In this document: positions 19,121 to 31,870 of the stretch, piece after piece
How positions within the stretch are numbered: position 1 is the stretch's first letter
Layout of the letters: each line of letters begins with the position of its first letter
Source of the DNA: Gymnothorax reevesii
Taxonomy: Eukaryota; Chordata; Actinopteri; Anguilliformes; Muraenidae
DNA: 64,000 nt
Direction of reading: 5' to 3'
Assembly: GCA_029721435.1 (NCBI GenBank)
Contig: CM056573.1
Coordinates: 70,994,001 to 71,058,000, forward strand
Made by a program: the position numbers and the translations under genes
Notes under the pieces: generated by a model
The model's database searches: none
Told to the model about the DNA's origin: nothing
What the model saw: the letters and a program-made list of their open reading frames with translations, nothing else

Positions 19121-22100
19121 AGAATGTAAATGGACTATATAGGGGCTGACTATGGAGCTAGTCAGATTGGCAGCTCAAAGCACTTGACAGTAGCCTAATA
19201 CCTCACGTATGCCCATTTATGCAACACATTCATACACTGACGGCTACGCAAGGCAGTCAACTGTATCTTGGTTGACTGCATTTTGTTACTTTTAGAATGG
19301 TGTGCAGGCGCATATATAAGCCAGTTGCTGTCATGACGTCAGAATCAATTTGTTCTCCCATTTTGCAGGTAGAAATTGTGATTGTCACAGAGCTGTTCTT
19401 CTATTCATTTAGTTTATTTAGGAAGCTGGTTAGGATACCAGAAAAAGAAATTAATCAGAGGAAATGGATGAATGTAAGTCAGGCTTTGGCAAAGCTTCAG
19501 GACATGAGTTCTTGTGAGTCAGATGGAGAAGAAATATCAGGGCTCAGTGATGCTTCTAGGTCTAGTGAATCCGACTCCGATTTTGAAACTGAATGCGATC
19601 GTGAGCCACACGGTAGAGGTATCACAGCTGCTGGGCAAACTAAGCCTTTGATGCCAGGAAGGTCACCAAAACTGGATATTTATTCACGTCATAACGCTTA
19701 GGTTTCACAGCATAATTTCAAGTCCAAATACTTTGAAACATTTAAAATTAGCCACAATAGCCAACAAATTGAAGCTTTAAAGCTCTGACCTCTATACTAT
19801 TTAATCAATGAAGAATCTTAGCAAAACACCATTTATTGTCCTCTGAATTCTGAAAGTACTTTGAAATGCTTTCACTGAGGCAACACCTCACAGCTTAAAA
19901 GTATTACAAAGAGTGGTGCATTTTTGTCAATAAAGAGGATGCAGCCATATTTCCACGTCATCCATGCCATGATGAAGGGAGACGCAGTAGCGCAGTGGAG
20001 AGCATGGGCTAGACTTGGGATGGAAAGATTCTGTGTTCCAGTCCTTGCCTTAGCCTGTGCAAAGTGTTCTCAGGCAAAACTCTTCACTTCCACACTGCCT
20101 CACTCTACCCAGGTGTACAAATGGGTCCCAGCAAAATTGTCAGGGAAACTTGACTGAGAGCAGTGGGAGAACCCGAGTTGGACTAGTGTCCCATCGAGGG
20201 GGTTTAGCAATACTCCTATTTGCTTCATGTCACAGAAACCAGGGTTAAACACAGGCCTGGTGGGCCTCCAGGCATGACCTCCACGCCTGGTTAGAAATAG
20301 TCTTTATTCCGTCTGAGCAGCTGCTCATTTTGAAAACAAGAAGGGCACTTGGTAGAGCTCATACCTCCGCCAAGCCCACATGTAAGTATTATTGGTTCTG
20401 GATCCAGGAGAGTATCATCCAGACCAACAACAGCTGTGATTAGTTCCTCCTTTAAGGGCAGATTCTATTCAGTGCTGAAATTTTCTGAAAATCTGTTCAT
20501 TACATAAGGACATACCGAATTGTTCCGAATATAAGACGATTCTGGATATGAGACTACTCCCCTTTCTCAAGTCATATTTTGGAAAAAATAGGGTTTTGAT
20601 GACAAAATCTTGTTTTAGTCACTAAAGAATAATAATCATCGCAAAAATTTCTTTGAAAATACTGATAAAACAAACTGAAAGAAAAACCAATATAAAAGAT
20701 TGCAGGCTGTTGTTTTGCGCCATCTATTGTTGTGAACATGTATTGAGTATAGACTATAAAACGCACACACAGGATGACTGTTATTGTTAGAAGCCTAGTC
20801 CACGGAAAATACGACGACCCCATTTCTCCGCTGTGACGTGTCTTTAATGGAACGGCGGAGGCGTCAAAGATAAAACAGGGTCACTTGAGCAAAAAGAGAG
20901 GAAATAGTAAACATGCCCGATGGACGAGAGATGCTAATTTACTGAGATTCCGCAGAGAAGTCACTGTTATGTCAAAGACGCAGAGTGCATCGTATGCCTG
21001 TTCCGTGGATATGTAAAAAGCACCGTTGCCATAAACATATCTCCCCAGCGGGCCACAGTACGAAGTAGATTCCCAGTCCGTCGTGGAAACATATACTGGT
21101 GTACGTGCGATTAGGTAGTGATTGTTTTTAAATTTCATTTGATTTCATTTGACACACTCTTTTTACTTGAACAAAAGATTGACCGCGATTCCGTACCATG
21201 CTTTCTGTTAACGTTCTGACAAAATGTGGCAGCCCTCCATGCTTAGGGTCGGGCGTGTAAAGTCACCGAACAGGCCTTGTGGTGACGTGTCTTAAATGGA
21301 ACACTCGAGGCGTCATAAATCAGACCGGGTCACTTGAGCAGAAGAAAACAAAGGAGTAAACAAGCCCGATGGATGAGAGGTTCGAATTCTCTTGGATTCT
21401 GCTGAGAAGTCGCTTTGACGTCAAAGAGCCAGAGTGCATCGAATGTTCATTTTGTTGCTATAACAACAGCACCGTTGCTATAAACAACTCTGCACAGGGA
21501 GCCGACGGAAGAATGCTGATTCTCAGTCCGTGTCCAATGCTCATGGAAAGATGTCCAGGAGTACGTGCGATTTGGCAGTGATTTTATTTTTATGAAATTA
21601 GATTTTAATTGACTCACTCTTTGTTGAAACAAAAAAAAAAAATGCGCGATTCAGTAGCATGCTTTCTGTTTACGTATTGACAAAATGTGCCTGCCCTCCA
21701 CTTAGCCGTCGGGCTTGTCTTGTGACCAAACAGGCTCTGCTGTGACGTGACTTAAATGGATCAGCGGAGGTTTCAAATTCTCCGGCAGCTACAGGTCTCA
21801 AAAAAGTTGGGACACTTGTAAAAAGGGGCTTTAAAAGCATTGAATTTCTAAGAGAATCAGCTGAAAGAACATTTAGCAAGTAATTAAGTTAACTGTCATC
21901 TGCTGCGCAACATGATTACTTATAAAAGGGTTGTCATTGAGAGGCTGAGTTTCTCAGAAGTAAAGATGGCCAGAAGCTCTCCCACCTGTGAAGGCTTGCA
22001 TAAAAAAAAATGTTGAATACTTTAAAAACACTGCTCCTCGATGTTAAATTGCAAAGGCATTGAAGGTCTCATCATCTTCAGTACATGACATCATCAAAAG

Positions 22101-22308
22101 ATTCAGAGTAACTGGAAAAATCTCTGCCTGTAAGGGACTAGGCTGAGACCTTTACTGGATGCCCTTTATCTTTGGACCCTCAGATGCCACTGCATCACTC
22201 ACCGGCATGATTCTTGGGATTCTGCAATAATAGAGAAAGAAAAAACATCACTGATTATACCTAGAACTGCCACAAGGTCATTCTGACCTCCATTAGTCCC
22301 AGTGCAAA
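19121..22308 (+). repeat. Array unit U7
   Basis: 3188 bp. piggyBac-like frame 19297-19701 (private Ser-to-Arg). SINE from about 19977, nested repeat A from 20832, B from 21281, Tc1 remnant 21792-22228. Poly-A is 12. CCTCCTTTAAGGG near 20447 (+1 base) and TTGTTGAAAC near 21622 are shared only with U8. GGGCTAGACTTGGG near 20008 is shared only with distant U1. Confidence 0.98.
19924..20157 (+). other. 77-codon open frame across the SINE in U7 (also U1), not a gene
   Basis: This frame exists only because GGGCTAGACTT in U1 and U7 replaces GGGCTTGACTT, removing an in-frame TGA. It crosses the A and B boxes of the SINE, so it is chance coding space. It is listed because the shared base links two distant units. 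Confidence 0.7.
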
Positions 22309-25300
22309 AGAATGTAAATGGACTATATAGGGGCTGACTATGGAGCTAGTCAGATTGGCAGCTCAAAGCACTTGACAGTAGCCTAATACCTCACGTATGC
22401 CCATTTATGCAACACATTCATACACTGACGGCTACGCAAGGCAGTCAACTGCATCTTGGTTGACTGCATTTTGTTACTTTTAGAATGGTGTGCAGGCGCA
22501 TATATAAGCCAGTTGCTGTCATGACGTCAGAATCAATTTGTTCTCCCATTTTGCAGGTAGAAATTGTGATTGTCACAGAGCTGTTCTTCTATTCATTTAA
22601 TTTATTTAGTAAGCTGGTTAGGATACCAGAAAAAGAAATTAATCAGAGGAAATGGATGAATGTAAGTCAGGCTTTGGCAAAGCTTCAGGACATGAGTTCT
22701 TGTGAGTCAGATGGAGAAGAAATATCAGGGCTCAGTGATGCTTCTAGGTCTAGTGAATCCGACTCCGATTTTGAAACTGAATGCGATCGTGAGCCACACG
22801 GTAGAGGTATCACAGCTGCTGGGCAAACTAAGCCTTTGATGCCAGGAAGGTCACCAAAACTGGATATTTATTCACGTCATAACGCTTAGGTTTCACAGCA
22901 TAATTTCAAGTCCAAATACTTTGAAACATTTAAAATTAGCCACAATAGCCAACAAATTGAAGCTTTAAAGCTCTGACCTCTATACTATTTAATCAATGAA
23001 GAATCTTAGCAAAACACCATTTATTGTCCTCTGAATTCTGAAAGTACTTTGAAATGCTTTCACTGAGGCAACACCTCACAGCTTAAAAGTATTACAAAGA
23101 GTGGTGCATTTTTGTCAATAAAGAGGATGCAGCCATATTTCCACGTCATCCATGCCATGATGAAGGGAGACGCAGTAGCGCAGTGGAGAGCATGGGCTTG
23201 ACTTGGGATGGAAAGATTCTGTGTTCCAGTCCTTGCCTTAGCCTGTGCAAAGTGTTCTCAGGCAAAACTCTTCACTTCCACACTGCCTCACTCTACCCAG
23301 GTGTACAAATGGGTCCCAGCAAAATTGTCAGGGAAACTTGACTGAGAGCAGTGGGAGAACCCGAGTTGGACTAGTGTCCCATCGAGGGGGTTTAGCAATA
23401 CTCCTATTTGCTTCATGTCACAGAAACCAGGGTTAAACACAGGCCTGGTGGGCCTCCAGGCATGACCTTCACGCCTGGTTAGAAATAGTCTTTATTCCGT
23501 CTGAGCAGCTGCTCATTTTGAAAACAAGAAGGGCACTTGGTAGAGCTCATACCTCCGCCAAGCCCACATGTAAGTATTATTGGTTCTGGATCCAGGAGAG
23601 TATCATCCAGACCAACAACAGCTGTGATTAGTTCCTCCTTTAAGGGCAGATTCTATTCAGTGCTGAAATTTTCTGAAAATCTGTTCATTACATAAGGACA
23701 TACCGAATTGTTCCGAATATAAGACGATTCTGGATATGAGACTACTCCCCTTTCTCAAGTCATATTTTGGAAAAAATAGGGTTTTGATGACAAAATCTTG
23801 TTTTAGTCACTAAAGAATAATAATCATCGCAAAAATTTCTTTGAAAATACTGATAAAACAAACTGAAAGAAAAACCAATATAAAAGATTGCAGGCTGTTG
23901 TTTTGCGCCATCTATTGTTGTGAACATGTATTGAGTATAGACTATAAAACGCACACACAGGATGACTGTTATTGTTAGAAGCCTAGTCCACGGAAAATAC
24001 GACGACCCCATTTCTCCGCTGTGACGTGTCTTTAATGGAACGGCGGAGGCGTCAAAGATAAAACAGGGTCACTTGAGCAAAAAGAGAGGAAATAGTAAAC
24101 ATGCCCGATGGACGAGAGATGCTAATTTACTGAGATTCCGCAGAGAAGTCACTGTTATGTCAAAGACGCAGAGTGCATCGTATGCCTGTTCCGTGGATAT
24201 GTAAAAAGCACCGTTGCCATAAACATATCTCCCCAGCGGGCCACAGTACGAAGTAGATTCCCAGTCCGTCGTGGAAACATATACTGGTGTACGTGCGATT
24301 AGGTAGTGATTGTTTTTAAATTTCATTTGATTTCATTTGACACACTCTTTTTACTTGAACAAAAGATTGACCGCGATTCCGTACCATGCTTTCTGTTAAC
24401 GTTCTGACAAAATGTGGCAGCCCTCCATGCTTAGGGTCGGGCGTGTAAAGTCACCGAACAGGCCTTGTGGTGACGTGTCTTAAATGGAACACTCGAGGCG
24501 TCATAAATCAGACCGGGTCACTTGAGCAGAAGAAAACAAAGGAGTAAACAAGCCCGATGGATGAGAGGTTCGAATTCTCTTGGATTCTGCTGAGAAGTCG
24601 CTTTGACGTCAAAGAGCCAGAGTGCATCGAATGTTCATTTTGTTGCTATAACAACAGCACCGTTGCTATAAACAACTCTGCACAGGGAGCCGACGGAAGA
24701 ATGCTGATTCTCAGTCCGTGTCCAATGCTCATGGAAAGATGTCCAGGAGTACGTGCGATTTGGCAGTGATTTTATTTTTATGAAATTAGATTTTAATTGA
24801 CTCACTCTTTGTTGAAACAAAAAAAAAAAATGCGCGATTCAGTAGCATGCTTTCTGTTTACGTATTGACAAAATGTGCCTGCCCTCCACTTAGCCGTCGG
24901 GCTTGTCTTGTGACCAAACAAGCTCTGCTGTGACGTGACTTAAATGGATCAGCGGAGGTTTCAAATTCTCCGGCAGCTACAGGTCTCAAAAAAGTTGGGA
25001 CACTTGTAAAAAGGGGCTTTAAAAGCATTGAATTTCTAAGAGAATCAGCTGAAAGAACATTTAGCAAGTAATTAAGTTAACTGTCATCTGCTGCGCAACA
25101 TGATTACTTATAAAAGGGTTGTCATTGAGAGGCTGAGTTTCTCAGAAGTAAAGATGGCCAGAAGCTCTCCCACCTGTGAAGGCTTGCATAAAAAAAAATG
25201 TTGAATACTTTAAAAACACTGCTCCTCGATGTTAAATTGCAAAGGCATTGAAGGTCTCATCATCTTCAGTACATGACATCATCAAAAGATTCAGAGTAAC

Positions 25301-25496
25301 TGGAAAAATCTCTGCCTGTAAGGGACTAGGCTGAGACCTTTACTGGATGCCCTTTATCTTTGGACCCTCAGATGCCACTGCATCACTCACCGGCATGATT
25401 CTTGGGATTCTGCAATAATAGAGAAAGAAAAAACATCACTGATTATACCTAGAACTGCCACAAGGTCATTCTGACCTCCATTAGTCCCAGTGCAAA
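22309..25496 (+). repeat. Array unit U8
   Basis: 3188 bp. piggyBac-like frame 22485-22889 (private Ser-to-Asn). SINE from about 23165, nested repeat A from 24020, B from 24469, Tc1 remnant 24980-25416. Poly-A is 12. Sister of U7 by two shared derived variants. Private ACCTTCACGCC near 23465 and CAAACAAGCTC near 24916. Confidence 0.98.
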
Positions 25497-28400
25497 AGAA
25501 TGTAAATGGACTATATAGGGGCTGACTATGGAGCTAGTCAGATTGGCAGCTCAAAGCACTTGACAGTAGCCTAATACCTCACGTATGCCCATTTATGCAA
25601 CACATTCATACACTGACGGCTACGCAAGGCAGTCAACTGCATCTTGGTTGACTGCATTTTGTTACTTTTAGAATGGTGTGCAGGCGCATATATAAGCCAG
25701 TTGCTGTCATGACGTCAGAATCAATTTGTTCTCCCATTTTGCAGGTAGAAATTGTGATTGTCACAGAGCTGTTCTTCTATTCATTTAGTTTATTTAGTAA
25801 GCTGGTTAGGATACCAGAAAAAGAAATTAATCAGAGGAAATGGATGAATGTAAGTCAGGCTTTGGCAAAGCTTCAGGACATGAGTTCTTGTGAGTCAGAT
25901 GGAGAAGAAATATCAGGGCTCAGTGATGCTTCTAGGTCTAGTGAATCCGACTCCGATTTTGAAACTGAATGCGATCGTGAGCCACACGGTAGAGGTATCA
26001 CAGCTGCTGGGCAAACTAAGCCTTTGATGCCAGGAAGGTCACCAAAACTGGATATTTATTCACGTCATAACGCTTAGGTTTCACAGCATAATTTCAAGTC
26101 CAAATACTTTGAAACATTTAAAATTAGCCACAATAGCCAACAAATTGAAGCTTTAAAGCTCTGACCTCTATACTATTTAATCAATGAAGAATCTTAGCAA
26201 AACACCATTTATTGTCCTCTGAATTCTGAAAGTACTTTGAAATGCTTTCACTGAGGCAACACCTCACAGCTTAAAAGTATTACAAAGAGTGGTGCATTTT
26301 TGTCAATAAAGAGGATGCAGCCATATTTCCACGTCATCCATGCCATGATGAAGGGAGACGCAGTAGCGCAGTGGAGAGCATGGGCTTGACTTGGGATGGA
26401 AAGATTCTGTGTTCCAGTCCTTGCCTTAGCCTGTGCAAAGTGTTCTCAGGCAAAACTCTTCACTTCCACACTGCCTCACTCTACCCAGGTGTACAAATGG
26501 GTCCCAGCAAAATTGTCAGGGAAACTTGACTGAGAGCAGTGGGAGAACCCGAGTTGGACTAGTGTCCCATCGAGGGGGTTTAGCAATACTCCTATTTGCT
26601 TCATGTCACAGAAACCAGGGTTAAACACAGGCCTGGTGGGCCTCCAGGCATGACCTCCACGCCTGGTTAGAAATAGTCTTTATTCCGTCTGAGCAGCTGC
26701 TCATTTTGAAAACAAGAAGTGCACTTGGTAGAGCTCATACCTCCGCCAAGCCCACATGTAAGTATTATTGGTTCTGGATCCAGGAGAGTATCATCCAGAC
26801 CAACAACAGCTGTGATTAGTTCCTCTTTTAGGGCAGATTCTATTCAGTGCTGAAATTTTCTGAAAATCTGTTCATTACATAAGGACATACCGAATTGTTC
26901 CGAATATAAGACGATTCTGGATATGAGACTGCTCCCCTTTCTCAAGTCATATTTTGGAAAAAATAGGGTTTTGATGACAAAATCTTGTTTTAGTCACTAA
27001 AGAATAATAATCATCGCAAAAATTTCTTTGAAAATACTGATAAAACAAACTGAAAGAAAAACCAATATAAAAGATTGCAGGCTGTTGTTTTGCGCCATCT
27101 ATTGTTGTGAACATGTATTGAGTATAGACTATAAAACGCACACACAGGATGACTGTTATTGTTAGAAGCCTAGTCCACGGAAAATACGACGACCCCATTT
27201 CTCCGCTGTGACGTGTCTTTAATGGAACGGCGGAGGCGTCAAAGATAAAACAGGGTCACTTGAGCAAAAAGAGAGGAAATAGTAAACATGCCCGATGGAC
27301 GAGAGATGCTAATTTACTGAGATTCCGCAGAGAAGTCACTGTTATGTCAAAGACGCAGAGTGCATCGTATGCCTGTTCCGTGGATATGTAAAAAGCACCG
27401 TTGCCATAAACATATCTCCCCAGCGGGCCACAGTACGAAGTAGATTCCCAGTCCGTCGTGGAAACATATACTGGTGTACGTGCGATTAGGTAGTGATTGT
27501 TTTTAAATTTCATTTGATTTCATTTGACACACTCTTTTTACTTGAACAAAAGATTGACCGCGATTCCGTACCATGCTTTCTGTTAACGTTCTGACAAAAT
27601 GTGGCAGCCCTCCATGCTTAGGGTCGGGCGTGTAAAGTCACCGAACAGGCCTTGTGGTGACGTGTCTTAAATGGAACACTCGAGGCGTCATAAATCAGAC
27701 CGGGTCACTTGAGCAGAAGAAAACAAAGGAGTAAACAAGCCCGATGGATGAGAGGTTCGAATTCTCTTGGATTCTGCTGAGAAGTCGCTTTGACGTCAAA
27801 GAGCCAGAGTGCATCGAATGTTCATTTTGTTGCTATAACAACAGCACCGTTGCTATAAACAACTCTGCCCAGGGAGCCGACGGAAGAATGCTGATTCTCA
27901 GTCCGTGTCCAATGCTCATGGAAAGATGTCCAGGAGTACGTGCGATTTGGCAGTGATTTTATTTTTATGAAATTAGATTTTAATTGACTCACTCTTTGTT
28001 TAAACAAAAAAAAACAATGTGCGATTCAGTAGCATGCTTTCTGTTTACGTATTGACAAAATGTGCCTGCCCTCCACTTAGCCGTCGGGCTTGTCTTGTGA
28101 CCAAACAGGCTCTGCTGTGACGTGACTTAAATGGATCAGCGGAGGTTTCAAATTCTCCGGCAGCTACAGGTCTCAAAAAAGTTGGGACACTTGTAAAAAG
28201 GGGCTTTAAAAGCATTGAATTTCTAAGAGAATCAGCTGAAAGAATATTTAGCAAGTAATTAAGTTAACTGTCATCTGCTGCGCAACATGATTACTTATAA
28301 AAGGGTTGTCATTGAGAGGCTGAGTTTCTCAGAAGTAAAGATGGCCAGAAGCTCTCCCACCTGTGAAGGCTTGCATAAAAAAAAATGTTGAATACTTTAA

Positions 28401-28683
28401 AAACACTGCTCCTCGACGTTAAATTGCAAAGGCATTGAAGGTCTCATCATCTTCAGTACATGACATCATCAAAAGATTCAGAGTAACTGGAAAAATCTCT
28501 GCCTGTAAGGGACTAGGCCGAGACCTTTACTGGATGCCCTTTATCTTTGGACCCTCAGATGCCACTGCATCTCTCACCGGCATGATTCTTGGGATTCTGC
28601 AATAATAGAGAAAGAAAAAACATCACTGATTATACCTAGAACTGCCACAAGGTCATTCTGACCTCCATTAGTCCCAGTGCAAA
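25497..28683 (+). repeat. Array unit U9
   Basis: 3187 bp. piggyBac-like frame 25673-26077, SINE from about 26353, nested repeat A from 27207, B from 27656, Tc1 remnant 28167-28603. First unit with the interrupted poly-A (nine A, then CAATGTG). It has GACTGCTCCCC near 26928 (shared with U11-U14, not U10) but AAAAGGGTTG in the Tc1 leader. Confidence 0.98.
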
Positions 28684-31600
28684 AGAATGTAAATGGACTA
28701 TATAGGGGCTGACTATGGAGCTAGTCAGATTGGCAGCTCAAAGCACTTGACAGTAGCCTAATACCTCACGTATGCCCATTTATGCAACACATTCATACAC
28801 TGACGGCTACGCAAGGCAGTCAACTGCATCTTGGTTGACTGCATTTTGTTACTTTTAGAATGGTGAGCAGGCGCATATATAAGCCAGTTGCTGTCATGAC
28901 GTCAGAATCAATTTGTTCTCCCATTTTGCAGGTAGAAATTGTGATTGTCACAGAGCTGTTCTTCTATTCATTTAGTTTATTTAGTAAGCTGGTTAGGATA
29001 CCAGAAAAAGAAATTAATCAGAGGAAATGGATGAATGTAAGTCAGGCTTTGGCAAAGCTTCAGGACATGAGTTCTTGTGAGTCAGATGGAGAAGAAATAT
29101 CAGGGCTCAGTGATGCTTCTAGGTCTAGTGAATCCGACTCCGATTTTGAAACTGAATGCGATCGTGAGCCACACGGTAAAGGTATCACAGCTGCTGGGCA
29201 AACTAAGCCTTTGATGCCAGGAAGGTCACCAAAACTGGATATTTATTCACGTCATAACGCTTAGGTTTCACAGCATAATTTCAAGTCCAAATACTTTGAA
29301 ACATTTAAAATTAGCCACAATAGCCAACAAATTGAAGCTTTAAAGCTCTGACCTCTATACTATTTAATCAATGAAGAATCTTAGCAAAACACCATTTATT
29401 GTCCTCTGAATTCTGAAAGTACTTTGAAATGCTTTCACTGAGGCAACACCTCACAGCTTAAAAGTATTACAAAGAGTGGTGCATTTTTGTCAATAAAGAG
29501 GATGCAGCCATATTTCCACGTCATCCATGCCATGATGAAGGGAGACGCAGTAGCGCAGTGGAGAGCATGGGCTTGACTTGGGATGGAAAGATTCTGTGTT
29601 CCAGTCCTTGCCTTAGCCTGTGCAAAGTGTTCTCAGGCAAAACTCTTCACTTCCACACTGCCTCACTCTACCCAGGTGTACAAATGGGTCCCAGCAAAAT
29701 TGTCAGGGAAACTTGACTGAGAGCAGTGGGAGAACCCGAGTTGGACTAGTGTCCCATCGAGGGGGTTTAGCAATACTCCTATTTGCTTCATGTCACAGAA
29801 ACCAGGGTTAAACACAGGCCTGGTGGGCCTCCAGGCATGACCTCCACGCCTGGTTAGAAATAGTCTTTATTCCGTTTGAGCAGCTGCTCATTTTGAAAAC
29901 AAGAAGGGCACTTGGTAGAGCTCATACCTCCGCCAAGCCCACATGTAAGTATTATTGGTTCTGGATCCAGGAGAGTATCACCCAGACCAACAACAGCTGT
30001 GATTAGTTCCTCTTTTAGGGCAGATTCTATTCAGTGCTGAAATTTTCTGAAAATCTGTTCATTACAGAAGGACATACCGAATTGTTCCGAATAGAAGACG
30101 ATTCTGGATATGAGACTACTCCCCTTTCTCAAGTCATATTTTGGAAAAAATAGGGTTTTGATGACAAAATCTTGTTTTAGTCACTAAAGAATAATAATCA
30201 TCGCAAAAATTTCTTTGAAAATACTGATAAAACAAACTGAAAGAAAAACCAATATAAAAGATTGCAGGCTGTTGTTTTGCGCCATCTATTGTTGTGAACA
30301 TGTATTGAGTATAGACTATAAAACGCACACACAGGATGACTGTTATTGTTAGAAGCCTAGTCCACGGAAAATACGACGACCCCATTTCTCCGCTGTGACG
30401 TGTCTTTAATGGAACGGCGGAGGCGTCAAAGATAAAACAGGGTCACTTGAGCAAAAAGAGAGGAAATAGTAAACATGCCCGATGGACGAGAGATGCTAAT
30501 TTACTGAGATTCCGCAGAGAAGTCACTGTTATGTCAAAGACGCAGAGTGCATCGTATGCCTGTTCCGTGGATATGTAAAAAGCACCGTTGCCATAAACAT
30601 ATCTCCCCAGCGGGCCACAGTACGAAGTAGATTCCCAGTCCGTCGTGGAAACATATACTGGTGTACGTGCGATTAGGTAGTGATTGTTTTTAAATTTCAT
30701 TTGATTTCATTTGACACACTCTTTTTACTTGAACAAAAGATTGACCGCGATTCCGTACCATGCTTTCTGTTAACGTTCTGACAAAATGTGGCAGCCCTCC
30801 ATGCTTAGGGTCGGGCGTGTAAAGTCACCGAACAGGCCTTGTGGTGACGTGTCTTAAATGGAACACTCGAGGCGTCATAAATCAGACCGGGTCACTTGAG
30901 CAGAAGAAAACAAAGGAGTAAACAAGCCCGATGGATGAGAGGTTCGAATTCTCTTGGATTCTGCTGAGAAGTCGCTTTGACGTCAAAGAGCCAGAGTGCA
31001 TCGAATGTTCATTTTGTTGCTATAACAACAGCACCGTTGCTATAAACAACTCTGCCCAGGGAGCCGACGGAAGAATGCTGATTCTCAGTCCGTGTCCAAT
31101 GCTCATGGAAAGATGTCCAGGAGTACGTGCGATTTGGCAGTGATTTTATTTTTATGAAATTAGATTTTAATTGACTCACTCTTTGTTTAAACAAAAAAAA
31201 ACAATGTGCGATTCAGTAGCATGCTTTCTGTTTACGTATTGACAAAATGTGCCTGCCCTCCACTTAGCCGTCGGGCTTGTCTTGTGACCAAACAGGCTCT
31301 GCTGTGACGTGACTTAAATGGATCAGCGGAGGTTTCAAATTCTCCGGCAGCTACAGGTCTCAAAAAAGTTGGGACACTTGTAAAAAGGGGCTTTAAAAGC
31401 ATTGAATTTCTAAGAGAATCAGCTGAAAGAACATTTAGCAAGTAATTAAGTTAACTGTCATCTGCTGCGCAACATGATTACTTATAAAAGTGTTGTCATT
31501 GAGAGGCTGAGTTTCTCAGAAGTAAAGATGGCCAGAAGCTCTCCCACCTGTGAAGGCTTGCATAAAAAAAAATGTTGAATACTTTAAAAACACTGCTCCT

Positions 31601-31870
31601 CGACGTTAAATTGCAAAGGCATTGAAGGTCTCATCATCTTCAGTACATGACATCATCAAAAGATTCAGAGTAACTGGAAAAATCTCTGCCTGTAAGGGAC
31701 TAGGCCGAGACCTTTACTGGATGCCCTTTATCTTTGGACCCTCAGATGCCACTGCATCTCTCACCGGCACGATTCTTGGGATTCTGCAATAATAGAGAAA
31801 GAAAAAACATCACTGATTATACCTAGAACTGCCACAAGGTCATTCTGACCTCCATTAGTCCCAGTGCAAA
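28684..31870 (+). repeat. Array unit U10
   Basis: 3187 bp. piggyBac-like frame 28860-29264 (private Cys-to-Ser), SINE from about 29540, nested repeat A from 30394, B from 30843, Tc1 remnant 31354-31790. Interrupted poly-A. The left half has private TATCACCCAG, AATAGAAGACG and CCGTTTGAG, plus ATTACAGAAGG shared with U15. The right half (AAAAGTGTTG, CCGGCACGATT) matches U11-U14. Confidence 0.98.
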
